Origin: Streptomyces fradiae
GTDB lineage: Bacteria; Actinomycetota; Actinomycetes; Streptomycetales; Streptomycetaceae
Direction of reading: 5' to 3'
NCBI RefSeq assembly: GCF_041270065.1
Contig: NZ_CP065958.1
Location: 744,001-808,000, forward strand
Length of the DNA stretch: 64,000 nt
How positions within the stretch are numbered: position 1 is the first letter of the stretch; each line of letters opens with the position of its first letter. Below, piece by piece: positions 37,663 through 46,466 of this stretch. Under the pieces are notes generated by a model. That model was not told the DNA's origin and ran no database searches. It worked only from the letters and a program-made list of their open reading frames with translations. A program made the position numbers and the translations under genes.

Positions 37663-38295
37663 CTGGCGGCGGCGCCGGCCTGCCGCGTACCGCTCGGTCC
37701 ACAGCGCGCAGACCACCCCGGCGAGGGTGCCGAGCGCGCCCACCCCGGCGTAGGCCCGGGTGCGGTTGGGCGGCAGGGCGACGGTGCCGGGGCGGTTGAC
37801 CAGGTCGACGGTGAGCAGGGTGCCGGCCGGCACCTTCTGCTCGGCCTGGAGGGCCTGCAGATGCCGCTCGTAGACGTCGATGACCACCTGCACCACACGG
37901 TCGGCCTCTTCGGGCGCGGTCTGCTCCGCCTCGACCTGCAGGGTGGGGATCGAGTAGTACGGGGTGGCGCTGGTGCCGCTGTTGCGCGGGGTGAGGCGGT
38001 AACTGCCGTGCGCCCCGGCCGCCTTCAGCTCGGCGCGCCCGGCGGGCGACTGGAGCCGCTGCACGACCACGTAGGACACCATCGCCAGCGAGGGCTGGAG
38101 GTTGGTGAGCTGGTTGGGCTGGTTGTCGGTGCGCGGCGGTTTCACCACGAGCACCGCGGAGCTCTGGTAGCGCGGCGCGGGCCGCAGCGCCGGGTAGCAG
38201 GCGGCGGCCGTGACGAGCGCGGCGAGCAGCAGGACGTACCAGCGGCGCAGCAGCGCGCGGGCCAGCCCCTCGGGTGTCAGCACGTCTCTGTCCAT
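37633..38295 (-). CDS. Wzz/YveK-like polysaccharide chain-length regulator
   Basis: This is a 220-residue membrane co-polymerase. An N-terminal helix (RRWYVLLLAALVTAAACYPA) is followed by an extracytoplasmic domain starting YQSSAVLVVKPP. A second helix lies near the end (AYAGVGALGTLAGVVCALW), with a short basic tail. This two-helix layout without a kinase domain is the Gram-positive capsule Wzz type. ATG 38295 has no SD but lies eight bases after a CAGTAT box, so it may be leaderless; GTG 38316 is an alternative. It is divergent from the Wzz-Wzy fusion across only 44 bp. Confidence 0.8.
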   Translation of the reverse strand: MDRDVLTPEGLARALLRRWYVLLLAALVTAAACYPALRPAPRYQSSAVLVVKPPRTDNQPNQLTNLQPSLAMVSYVVVQRLQSPAGRAELKAAGAHGSYRLTPRNSGTSATPYYSIPTLQVEAEQTAPEEADRVVQVVIDVYERHLQALQAEQKVPAGTLLTVDLVNRPGTVALPPNRTRAYAGVGALGTLAGVVCALWTERYAAGRRRRQEAGQTGQTG

Positions 38296-38339
38296 CAGCA
38301 CCGATACTGGCAGCACCGAGGGGAACCGGGGGAGGGTTC

Positions 38340-40409
38340 GTGAGCATCGCCGAGATCTTCCGCGTGCTGGGCCGGCGTTGGTACGTGACGGTGCCGATGG
38401 TGCTGCTCAGTCTGCTCGCGGGAGGCTACCTCTACACGACGGTCCCCGTGACGTACGAGTCGCAGAGCCAGCTCGCGCTGCTCAACTCCAGCCGGGTGGC
38501 CCGGCCGGCGCCGAGCTACGGCAACACCCTGGCGTACGCGAGCGGTTCGCTGATCGGGACGGCCGACGTCCTGATCCGGGCGCTGCAATCGGCGGAGACC
38601 GTACAGGAGTTGCGCGGGCACGGGATCACCGACGAGTACGCGGTGGACTTCGCCGCCCAGGCGGAGGGGCCGCTGCTGACCCTGACGGTCAAGGGCGACG
38701 ACCGGGACCGGGTGCTCGCCGAGACCCGCCGGCTCACCGACTACGCGGCGGAGCAGCTGCAGCAGTTGCAGGAGCAGGCCCGGGTGCCGGACGGCTACTA
38801 CGTGGAGTCGGCGCGGATCGTGCCGGCGCAGAAGCCGGTGTCGCAGCCCAAGTCCCGCTATCAGAAGGTCGCCGCGGTCGTCGTGTTCGGCGTCGCGGGC
38901 GGCTTCGTGCTCGCCTTCGTGGTGGAGATCTGCTCGGCGGCCCGGCGGCGGGCGCGGGGGCTCGCCGGGTTCCATGACGCGCCGCCGGTGCCGCGGCCCG
39001 GGGCGGGGCGGCTGCGGCGGCTGCTCGACCGGCCGCTGGACGCGGCGGCGGTGCTCACCGGCTATCTGGCCCTCGCGCTCTTCCTGCCGTCCAATCTGGC
39101 CCTTCCGGCGCTCGGCGGCGCCGGCACTCCGGCGAACGTGTTCGCGCTGCTCGGCCTCTTCTGGTACCTGGCGACCTGGTGCCTGGGCCGGATCGCGCCC
39201 GCGCCGGGCACCCGCCCGATGCGGGTGGTGATGCTGGTGCTCACCGTCACCGTGCTGCTCTCGTACATCACGAACCAGGACCGGATCAGCACCCAGAAGG
39301 AGATCCTGGCGGCCGACCGGGGCCTGATCGTGCTCCTGGTGTGGGTGTCGCTCGTGGTCCTGACGACGGCCGGGATCCAGGACCGGGAGCGCCTGGACGT
39401 GCTGCTCCGCCGGCTCGTGGTGATGGGATCCGTGGTCGCGGCGCTCGGCCTGTACGACTTCTTCACCGGCACCAACATCGCCGACTCGCTGCGCGTCCCG
39501 GGCCTCAACTCCAGCACGGCGAGCGTCAGCGTGATGGACCGCGGCTCGTTCACCCGGCCGCGCTCGCTGACCGCGCATCCGCTGGAGTTCAGCGGAATGC
39601 TGGCGATCCTGCTTCCGTTCGCGATCTGGCACGCCTTCGACCCGGCGCGCGAGCACCTGGGCCGGTTCAAGCGCTGGGCGCCGGTGGTGCTGCTCGGCGG
39701 CGGGCTGCCGCTGACGGTGTCCCGGACCTCGATCATCGGGGTCGCGGTGGTGGTGCTGATCATGGTGCCGCGCTGGAAGCCGCAGCGGCGCTGGACGGCG
39801 ATCGGGATCCTGTTCGGGGCGGTCGCGGTGTTCAAGGTGCTGGTGCCGGGCCTGATCGGCACCATCACCGGACTGTTCTCGGGGAGCCTCAACAACGCGG
39901 ACAGCAGCACCCAGGCCCGCACCATCAAGTACCCGAAGATCTACGAGTACTTCGTGCAGGACCCGGTGTTCGGGCGGGGCTTCGGCACGTTCACACCGGA
40001 GCGCTACTTCTTCACCGACAACCAGTATCTGCTGACGGTGGCGGAGCTGGGCGCCCTGGGCGTCGCCTGTCTGCTGCTCCTGGGCCTGGCCGGGGTGCAC
40101 AACGGCGGGGCGCTGCGGCGGCTCGCGCGCACCGAGTCGGACCGGGAGCTGGGGCAGGCGTTCTTCGCCTCGTCGATGGTCGCCCTGGTGATCAGCGCGA
40201 CCTTCGACACGCTGAGCTTCCCGATGTTCGCGGGCGTGTTCTTCCTGCTGATCGGCCTGGGCGGCAGCGCTCTGGGCTTCGTACGGCGCGAGGCGGACGC
40301 GACGCCCGCGTCACCGGCGGATCCTGGGTCACCGTCGGCGCCCGAACCGCCCGCGTCGCCCGCGCCCTCCGCCCTTACCCCTGACTCCTCTCGTCTCGTG
40401 GAGATCTGA
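38340..40409 (+). CDS. Fusion protein: Wzz-like chain-length domain + O-antigen polymerase/ligase (Wzy_C)
   Basis: This is a 689-residue membrane protein. Residues ~1-205 are a Wzz/YveK domain (SIAEIFRVLGRRWYVTVP, first helix, VTYESQSQLALLNSS, second helix near 185-200). The rest is a polytopic O-antigen polymerase/ligase with about ten helices, a Wzy_C loop containing RSLTAHPLEFSGMLAILLPF, and a second loop around FGRGFGTFTPERYF. Polymerisation and chain-length control are usually separate proteins; here they are joined. The C-terminal ~45 residues are Pro/Ala/Ser-rich. GTG 38340 follows GGGGGAGGG. The stop overlaps the next start (TGATG). Confidence 0.88.
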   Translation: MSIAEIFRVLGRRWYVTVPMVLLSLLAGGYLYTTVPVTYESQSQLALLNSSRVARPAPSYGNTLAYASGSLIGTADVLIRALQSAETVQELRGHGITDEYAVDFAAQAEGPLLTLTVKGDDRDRVLAETRRLTDYAAEQLQQLQEQARVPDGYYVESARIVPAQKPVSQPKSRYQKVAAVVVFGVAGGFVLAFVVEICSAARRRARGLAGFHDAPPVPRPGAGRLRRLLDRPLDAAAVLTGYLALALFLPSNLALPALGGAGTPANVFALLGLFWYLATWCLGRIAPAPGTRPMRVVMLVLTVTVLLSYITNQDRISTQKEILAADRGLIVLLVWVSLVVLTTAGIQDRERLDVLLRRLVVMGSVVAALGLYDFFTGTNIADSLRVPGLNSSTASVSVMDRGSFTRPRSLTAHPLEFSGMLAILLPFAIWHAFDPAREHLGRFKRWAPVVLLGGGLPLTVSRTSIIGVAVVVLIMVPRWKPQRRWTAIGILFGAVAVFKVLVPGLIGTITGLFSGSLNNADSSTQARTIKYPKIYEYFVQDPVFGRGFGTFTPERYFFTDNQYLLTVAELGALGVACLLLLGLAGVHNGGALRRLARTESDRELGQAFFASSMVALVISATFDTLSFPMFAGVFFLLIGLGGSALGFVRREADATPASPADPGSPSAPEPPASPAPSALTPDSSRLVEI

Positions 40410-41353
40410 TGCATCATCACACCCGCGCCGCCACCGGGCCCCTCGCCGTCCTGGTCGTCACCTGGAACAGCGCCGCCGTCCTGCCCGGCTTCCTCGACTC
40501 CCTGGCGGCCGGGATGAAGGGGCTCGACTGGCGACTGGTGGTCGCCGACAACGCCTCCTCCGACGACACGGTCGGCGTGGTCCGCGCCCTGGCCCCGGAC
40601 GCCACCGTCGTGGAGACCGGTCGGAACGGCGGCTACGCCTTCGGCGTCAACGCGGCCCTGCGCGCCGCGGACCGCTGGGCGGACGGCTACCGGGCGGTGC
40701 TGATCTGCAACCCGGACATCCGGATGGCCGAGGGTTGCGCCGCCACCCTCGTCGAGGCCCTGGGCACCCCACTGCCGGACGGCTCCCGGATCGGCATCTC
40801 GGTGCCGCTCCTGTACGAGGAGGACGGCGCCCTGATCCACTCGCTGCGCCGTGAGTCCAGCCTGAGCCGCGCCCTGGGCGAGGCGGTGCTCGGCAACCGG
40901 CGGGCCGGGCGCTTCCCGCGGCTGAGCGAGCTGGTCACGGCGCCGGCCGCCTACCGGGCCCGGACGACGGCGGATTGGGCCACCGGCGCCCTGATGGCGC
41001 TCTCCCGGGAGTGCGTCACGGCCTGCGGGCCCTGGGACGAGTCGTTCTTCCTCTACTCCGAGGAGACCGAGTACTGCCTGCGGGCCCGCGACCGTGGTCT
41101 CGCGACCCGGCTCGAACCGGCTGCACTCGCCACCCATCTGGGCGGGGACTCGCGGGTGTCGCCGCGCCTGTGGTCGCTGCTCTGCGTCAACCGGGTGCGG
41201 CTCTACCGGCGGCGCCACGGCGCGGCGGCGACGGCCGCCTTCCGGGGCGCGGTGCTGCTGCGCGAGCTGTCCCGGGCGGCGCTCGGGCGGGCGCCGGCGC
41301 GGGCCGCCGTGGGAGCCCTGCTCGGGGCTCCTCAGTCCTTCCAGGAGGTGTAG
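40409..41353 (+). CDS. Family 2 glycosyltransferase (rhamnosyltransferase-like)
   Basis: This is a 314-residue GT2 enzyme. LAVLVVTWNSAAVLPGFLDS, VVADNASSDDTV, the GRNGGYAFGVN motif and CNPDIRM are typical of the WcaA/rhamnosyltransferase group. The acceptor part has WATGALMALSRE and SEETEYCLRARD. Its ATG overlaps the stop of the polymerase fusion, so the two are co-translated. The last 22 bases overlap the 3' end of the convergent GT2 gene. The donor sugar is unknown. Confidence 0.9.
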   Translation: MHHHTRAATGPLAVLVVTWNSAAVLPGFLDSLAAGMKGLDWRLVVADNASSDDTVGVVRALAPDATVVETGRNGGYAFGVNAALRAADRWADGYRAVLICNPDIRMAEGCAATLVEALGTPLPDGSRIGISVPLLYEEDGALIHSLRRESSLSRALGEAVLGNRRAGRFPRLSELVTAPAAYRARTTADWATGALMALSRECVTACGPWDESFFLYSEETEYCLRARDRGLATRLEPAALATHLGGDSRVSPRLWSLLCVNRVRLYRRRHGAAATAAFRGAVLLRELSRAALGRAPARAAVGALLGAPQSFQEV

Positions 41354-42126
41354 AAGCTGCCCGGGTTCACCAGATAGCGCACGGTGGGCCGGGGCAGATG
41401 GACCACCCGGTGCCCGCGCGCGTACCGCCGGATCAGCTCCCAGTCCTCGCGGGGCAGCACCTCGGGGGTGCGGCGGAGCCGGCTGAAGCGGAGGGCCGGG
41501 GTCCGGCGGGCGACGAAGGCGTTGGTGTCGAGGAAGGCCCGGTGGGCCGCGTCACGCCGGTCGAAGGGCACGGACAGGACGTCCATGTCGGTGCCGTCCG
41601 GGCGGACCCGGCGCAGCGCCGTGTAGACGCCGTCGGGGCCGCCCGGCTCCTCCAGGGCGGCGAGGGCCGACTCCAGGTGGTCGGTCTCCCACAGGTTGTC
41701 GTCGTCGAGGAAGGCGACGTACGCGGAGGAGGTCAGCCGGATCCCGACGTTGCGCACCACCCCCGCCACGCCCGTGTTCCGGGCGAGCGAGACCGCGAAG
41801 AGGCGGGGGTCGTCGGGGAGTTCGGGCGGCAGACCGGCGCCGTCGTCGACGACGATGACGACCTGGTCGCGCACGGTCTGGCCGAGCGCCGAGGCCACCG
41901 CCCGCAGCAGCGCCTCGGGGCGCCGGTGGGTGGCGATGACCGTGGCGACCCGGGCCTCGGGCCGGTGCCCGAGCCGCCGGGCGAGGCGCGTGGTCTCGGC
42001 GTCCTCCACCCGCCGGAGCCGGCGGGCGGTGGGCGCGAGCAGCACCTTGTTGCGCAGCTCGTACAGGACGAGCCAGCCGAAGCGCCGCTTGAGCAGCTCC
42101 CAGGGGGCGCGCAGGAGCCGGCGCAT
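41332..42126 (-). CDS. Family 2 glycosyltransferase
   Basis: This 264-residue protein has an extra N-terminal ~55 residues, basic and amphipathic (RRLLRAPWELLKRRFGWLVL), before the GT-A core. The core has VATVIATHRRPEALLRAV, VVDDGAGLP and the acidic YVAFLDDDNLWE. The acceptor part includes LPREDWELIRRYA. The start overlaps the methyltransferase stop (TGATG). The N-terminal helix may hold it at the membrane. Confidence 0.88.
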   Translation of the reverse strand: MRRLLRAPWELLKRRFGWLVLYELRNKVLLAPTARRLRRVEDAETTRLARRLGHRPEARVATVIATHRRPEALLRAVASALGQTVRDQVVIVVDDGAGLPPELPDDPRLFAVSLARNTGVAGVVRNVGIRLTSSAYVAFLDDDNLWETDHLESALAALEEPGGPDGVYTALRRVRPDGTDMDVLSVPFDRRDAAHRAFLDTNAFVARRTPALRFSRLRRTPEVLPREDWELIRRYARGHRVVHLPRPTVRYLVNPGSFYTSWKD

Positions 42127-42788
42127 CAGGCTCGGACGCGGACGGCCGTGAGGGACTTGGTGAGGCCCGCGACCCGCTCGCTGAGGATCACGGAGCGGGG
42201 GAAGAGATGGCGCATCTCGGTGCGGGTGAGCAGCTCGATGTTGACGACGGCGTCCATGGCCTCCTCGGCGTTGCCGGGGCGGCTGTGGGTGAGCGGCCAG
42301 TGCCGGATCAGCCGGGTCTGGGCGGCGAGCGGCAGGAACTGGAAGCCGGGGGCGAGGAAGTGGGGTTCGACCGGGAAGTAGCGGTAGGGGGTCTGCACCC
42401 AGTGCAGCGGGGCGAGCTTCTCGATGGCGGTGACGAAGCGGCGGCGCTGGCTCGGGCCGCCGACGTGCTCGATGGTCGAGTTGGACACCACGAGGTCGAA
42501 GGTGCCGAGCCGGTCCGGGATCTCCGGCTCGGTCACGTCGGCGATCTCCGCGCTGATCCAGTCCGGCAGTTCGGCCGGGTGCGCCTCCAGGTTCACCAGG
42601 TGCACGTGCTTCGGACGCAGCGGCGAGCGCAGCCAGTTGTCGGCCGTGCCGCCGAGGTCGACCACCCGCAGCTCCGCGATGCCCGGGAAGCAGGACCGGA
42701 ACCGCTCCCAGCGGGCCGCGCGGAAGCGTTCGCCGAGCGAGTCGGGCGCGTCGACGAATCGGTTGCGGAGGGCACGGATGCCGGACAT
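42126..42788 (-). CDS. SAM-dependent methyltransferase
   Basis: This is a 220-residue class I methyltransferase. Motif I is ELRVVDLGGTADNW, the acidic residue of motif II is in VNLEAHPAELPDW, and FDLVVSNSTIEHVGG is the post-motif region seen in Methyltransf_11/23 proteins. ATG 42788 has AGGTGG nine bases upstream. Its coupling to a glycosyltransferase suggests methylation of a sugar hydroxyl or chain end, which in some capsule systems stops elongation; that role is inference. Confidence 0.85.
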   Translation of the reverse strand: MSGIRALRNRFVDAPDSLGERFRAARWERFRSCFPGIAELRVVDLGGTADNWLRSPLRPKHVHLVNLEAHPAELPDWISAEIADVTEPEIPDRLGTFDLVVSNSTIEHVGGPSQRRRFVTAIEKLAPLHWVQTPYRYFPVEPHFLAPGFQFLPLAAQTRLIRHWPLTHSRPGNAEEAMDAVVNIELLTRTEMRHLFPRSVILSERVAGLTKSLTAVRVRA

Positions 42789-42917
42789 CGCATCAACCAC
42801 CTGGTGTTCGGGAAGGCGGGGTGGGGTCGTGGCCCACCGTAGTGCCCGATGAGGGGATTTATCAGGTCGATGCCCGGAACGTGACCTCGCACTTTCCGAA
42901 CGGCCGGGCGGCATCGG

Positions 42918-43970
42918 TCAGTTCGGCGGTGGCGGGTTCACGGGGGTGCCGTCGGCCATCCGGTTGCCCCGCCAGACGTTGCCCTTTCCGGTGGGGTTCC
43001 AGTAGGAGACGGGGCCGTACTTGCCGCCCGCCGGGTAGTACTGCGGCGAGAAGACGTTGTCGGTGACCTCGATGCCCGAGGAGTCCTTGCCGCCCGCGTA
43101 GAGCGTATAGGCGCCGCCCGCCAGCCAGTTGTCGTGGACGACGGTGCCGGTGACCGGCGCGCTGTCGGCGAACAGTCCGACGGCGGCGGAGGCGCCCTTC
43201 TCGACGGGTGTCGGGTTGAGCAGCGTGTTGTGACGGATGGTCAGCTTGCCCTTGCCTCCGCCATTGCTGATGACGGCGTTGGTGTGCTGCCATTCGCCGT
43301 CCAGGTTCTTGAACGGGACGATGTCGTGCACGTAGTTGTCGTGGATCTCGCCCTGGCCCATGGAGAGGGCGTCGCCGAAGACCGAGATGTCGCAGTAGCC
43401 GATCTCGATCGAGCTGGTGGACATGTTGGAGACCGCGTAGTCCGAGCCGCCGTTGTTCAGGCCCTTGCCGGGCACGGCGGTGATGGTGGTGTGGAGGATC
43501 TTCAGGCCGGAGAAGCCGGGGCGCAGGTTGATGCCCCACCAGTTGGTGGAGGTGATCCGGCTGTCGACGACGGTGACGTTGTTGGCGTAGATATCGAGGG
43601 AGCCGGTGATGTCCCAGCCGCGGATGACGGTGCCGTCGGTGCGGATGGCCGCGTTGCCGGTGCTCTGCGGGGTGAGCGTGGCGGTACGGGGGCCGGTGGT
43701 GGTCTCGTCCGGGTAGCCGCAGTCGCGGGGCCGCGCGCAGCCCTTCGGAGCGGCCGGCTTGCCGTCGTCGGCCTTCCCGGAGGGGCCGCCGTCGGCGCCG
43801 GGGGCGGTGATGGCGCGCGAGTCGCACAGCGCCGCACCGCCCAGGCAGAGCGCCTGCTGGCCGAGCCCGGTGAAGGTGAACAGGGCGAACAGCAGGACGG
43901 CGGCGAGCAGCGCCGCGCCGAGGGCCTTGCGGCGACGGGGTCGGGCCAGGGAACTCACCTCATCGTTCAC
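42918..43970 (-). CDS. Right-handed beta-helix (pectate-lyase-like) exported protein
   Basis: This is a ~350-residue protein with an N-terminal membrane anchor or signal (RRRKALGAALLAAVLLFALF). The rest has parallel beta-helix repeats rich in N-x-V/I turns (IRTDGTVIRGWDITGSLDIY, NNVTVVDSRITSTNWWGINL, GEIHDNYVHDI). The fold is shared with pectate lyases and alginate epimerases, so it may bind, cleave or epimerise the polymer; catalytic residues cannot be assigned. GTG 43970 overlaps the flippase stop; GTG 43958 is an equally possible start, one base after that stop. Confidence 0.8.
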   Translation of the reverse strand: MNDEVSSLARPRRRKALGAALLAAVLLFALFTFTGLGQQALCLGGAALCDSRAITAPGADGGPSGKADDGKPAAPKGCARPRDCGYPDETTTGPRTATLTPQSTGNAAIRTDGTVIRGWDITGSLDIYANNVTVVDSRITSTNWWGINLRPGFSGLKILHTTITAVPGKGLNNGGSDYAVSNMSTSSIEIGYCDISVFGDALSMGQGEIHDNYVHDIVPFKNLDGEWQHTNAVISNGGGKGKLTIRHNTLLNPTPVEKGASAAVGLFADSAPVTGTVVHDNWLAGGAYTLYAGGKDSSGIEVTDNVFSPQYYPAGGKYGPVSYWNPTGKGNVWRGNRMADGTPVNPPPPN

Positions 43971-45507
43971 GGGCCGGCTCGGCCGGCCGCTTCGGTGCCG
44001 GTACGGAAGGGGCGGCGCCCGTGTCCTCCGGCCGCCCGGTCCGGTCGCGGCCGAGCCGGGCGTGTGCGCCGCGCACCAGTGTGCGGGCGGGCAGCGCGCA
44101 CACCGCGTAACACACCAGTCCGATGACACTGGTGGCGCACACGGCGAGCGCCCCCTCCCCCAGTCGCTGCCGCAGTACCGCCAGGACCAGGGCCATGACG
44201 AGGCCGCCGAGCACCGGCCGTACGCACACCCGGACCAGGGCCCGGACGGCGACGCCGCCGCGCCGCAGGGCGAGCACGAAGACGGGCAGGACGACGGCTC
44301 CCGCGACGACCACATGGCCGGCGGCGACCGTCTCGATGCCGCCGGCCCGGGCCGCGAGGACGAGCACGGGCACCAGGGTGACCAGCCACAGGCCCTGGAT
44401 GAGCAGCAGGGCGCGGCGCCGGCCGATCGCGACGAGACAGTCGTACGTGAGCTCGGCGGCGATCCTGGCCAGGCCGAGGGCCATCAGCCACGGCAGCGCC
44501 TCGGCGGCGGGCCGCCACTTCGCCCCGTACACGAGCTCGACCAGGGGTCCGGCGAGCGCGCCGAGCAGGACGCAGGCGGGCACGGTGGCGGTCATCAGCG
44601 CGCCGAGGGCGCGGGCGAAGCCGTCGGAGAGGGCCTTCGGGGTGTCGGCGAGCCGGGAGAAGCCGGCGAAGGACACCCGGCGCGCCGTCTCGGAGATGAC
44701 CCGCACCGGCCAGCCCGCCATGTTGAAGGCGAGCATGTAGAAGCCGAGGGCGACATGGCCGAGGACGGCGCCGACGATCATCGCGTCGGCGTTGACCACG
44801 GCGAGCGAGAGGAGGCTGGCGCCGGCCAGCGGCAGGCCGAAGCGGAGCAGCGCCCGGGCCTGCTCGCGGTCCCAGCCGAAGCGGAGCATGCCCGGCGCGG
44901 CGAGCGCGCAGCCGGCCAGGGCGACCACGTTGCCGGCGACGGCGCCGCAGGCGAAGCTCATGGCGCCCCAGCCCTGGAGGGCGAGGACCAGGGTCACGGT
45001 GGTGCTGACGACGAAGTTCAGGGCGTCGACGATCATCCGGCGGCCCTGCCGGAACTCACGGGTGAGGACTCCGGCGGGCACCTGGGCCAGGCCGTCGAGG
45101 ATCAGACAGAGGCACATCACCCGCAGGACGGCGGTGGCCTCGGGGGCGCCGAGGAGCGCGGCGACGCCGGGGGCGGCGGCGAACAGCGCGACGTAGAGCA
45201 GGGAGCTGGACAGGGCGCCGAGGGTGAGGACGGTGGGCGCGAAGCGCCGCACGTCGCCCTCCCAGCGCACGACGGCGAGGGTGACGCCGAGCTCGTTGGC
45301 GGCGAGCAGCACCATGAGGACGGTCTGGGCGACGCCGTACACGCCCCAGGCGGCGGGGTCGAGGACGTAGCGGACCAGGACGATGCCGGTGGCGAAGTTG
45401 CCGAGCCGCATCACCACGGTGTTGATCAGGCTCCAGCGGGTCGCGGAGCGGACCTTGGTGCCGAGGCCTTCTGGTGCTGCGGCAGGGGTGGCGGAGTCGT
45501 TCGCCAT
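43960..45507 (-). CDS. O-unit flippase (Wzx-like, MOP/polysaccharide transport family)
   Basis: This is a 515-residue integral membrane protein with about 12-14 helices. The early segment SATRWSLINTVVMRLGNFAT is typical of the polysaccharide-synthesis flippase family, and a later REFRQGRRMIVDALNFVVS loop agrees. It should move the undecaprenyl-linked repeat unit across the membrane, feeding the Wzy-type polymerase at 38340. The C-terminal ~45 residues are hydrophilic and Pro-rich. The start ATG at 45507 lacks a strong SD and lies 17 bases after the Wzz-like gene. Confidence 0.9.
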   Translation of the reverse strand: MANDSATPAAAPEGLGTKVRSATRWSLINTVVMRLGNFATGIVLVRYVLDPAAWGVYGVAQTVLMVLLAANELGVTLAVVRWEGDVRRFAPTVLTLGALSSSLLYVALFAAAPGVAALLGAPEATAVLRVMCLCLILDGLAQVPAGVLTREFRQGRRMIVDALNFVVSTTVTLVLALQGWGAMSFACGAVAGNVVALAGCALAAPGMLRFGWDREQARALLRFGLPLAGASLLSLAVVNADAMIVGAVLGHVALGFYMLAFNMAGWPVRVISETARRVSFAGFSRLADTPKALSDGFARALGALMTATVPACVLLGALAGPLVELVYGAKWRPAAEALPWLMALGLARIAAELTYDCLVAIGRRRALLLIQGLWLVTLVPVLVLAARAGGIETVAAGHVVVAGAVVLPVFVLALRRGGVAVRALVRVCVRPVLGGLVMALVLAVLRQRLGEGALAVCATSVIGLVCYAVCALPARTLVRGAHARLGRDRTGRPEDTGAAPSVPAPKRPAEPARER

Positions 45508-45524
45508 GGGTGGTGGGTGTCCCG

Positions 45525-46349
45525 TCACTTGGCCCAGGAGGGGGGTCGTTTGGCGGGGCGGCGCTCGGAGACGGGCAGGACGGGCAGCTGCACGGTGGGC
45601 TGGTCGAGCTGCTGGGGTACGGGAGCCCGGTCCTCGCCTTCGTCGCCTTCGGCCGCATCCGGGTCCGCGTCCGCGTCGGCGTCCGCCTCCGGTCCGGCTT
45701 CCGCCGCTTCGGCGGACGGCTCGGCGGCGAGGGCCCGCGCCTTGGCGCGGTCCTTGGCACGGCGCCGCGCCTCGGCGAAGAAGGTCGCCACGAGGCTGAG
45801 CACGATGCCGAGCCCTGCGGCCATGATCAGGTACTGGACCTTGGACTTCAGCTGGGGTTCGGGGTCCTGCGGCGGGACGATCGTGGTGATCCGGATCATG
45901 GCGTCCGGCGAGACCTTCTGGTCCGCCTGGAGGTCCTTGAGCCGCTGCGCGGTGAACGCCATGAGGGTCTTGTTCCCGGCCAGGACCGCGTCCCGGTCCC
46001 GGCCGGTCACGGTGAGCCAGAGCAGCGGTCCCTGCGCGTTGTCCGCGATCTTCGCCTCGTACTTCTCGCGCATCCCCTGGGTCTTCAACTCGGCGACGGA
46101 GGCGTCGGAGTTGACGTTGCGGGCGAGGCTGTCGGCCATGCCGGTGAGCGAGGGCTCCATGCTGAGGAAGGGGTTGCCGTCGGCCTCCGCGCCCTTGCGG
46201 GAGTTGAGCATCGCGACGGTGCTCTGCGACTCGTACGAAACGGGTACGAGCAGCCACGCGCCCACCGTGAGCCCGGCGGTGAGCAGAAGGCCGGGCAGCA
46301 GGACGTACCACCGCCGGCACATGACCCGGAAGATCTCTGCGAGGTCCAT
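45525..46349 (-). CDS. Wzz/YveK-like polysaccharide chain-length regulator
   Basis: This is a 274-residue co-polymerase. The first helix is in RRWYVLLPGLLLTAGLTVGA, followed by VSYESQSTVAMLNSR. A second helix is near ~175-195 (LIMAAGLGIVLSLVATFFAE). A long cytoplasmic tail rich in Glu, Asp and Ala ends SWAK. Its N-terminus (DLAEIFRVMCRRWYV) is closely similar to that of the Wzz-Wzy fusion at 38340, so the two are paralogues. The ATG follows a GGGGGA ribosome site. It probably works with the adjacent flippase and the polymerase. Confidence 0.85.
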   Translation of the reverse strand: MDLAEIFRVMCRRWYVLLPGLLLTAGLTVGAWLLVPVSYESQSTVAMLNSRKGAEADGNPFLSMEPSLTGMADSLARNVNSDASVAELKTQGMREKYEAKIADNAQGPLLWLTVTGRDRDAVLAGNKTLMAFTAQRLKDLQADQKVSPDAMIRITTIVPPQDPEPQLKSKVQYLIMAAGLGIVLSLVATFFAEARRRAKDRAKARALAAEPSAEAAEAGPEADADADADPDAAEGDEGEDRAPVPQQLDQPTVQLPVLPVSERRPAKRPPSWAK

Positions 46350-46416
46350 GGCATTCCCCCTTGCGCGCCCCCGTTCGGCGGCGGCTGCTCAACTGCCGTA
46401 CCGCAGATGAGAATAG

Positions 46417-46456
46417 GTGGGATCGCGATCGAACGTGGGCTCTTCGCGATCACCAC
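46417..46456 (-). terminator. Strong stem-loop after the wecB-like gene
   Basis: GTGG plus GATCGCGA (46417-46428) pairs with TCGCGATC (46444-46451) and CCAC (46453-46456), giving a 12-bp stem with one bulged base. It lies 11 bases past the wecB-like stop on the minus strand. There is no T-run. It could end the minus-strand transcript, or separate it from the Wzz-flippase genes. Its left arm extends to the palindrome GATCGCGATC, so an operator is possible. Confidence 0.55.
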
Positions 46457-46466
46457 GTGCGGCGGT

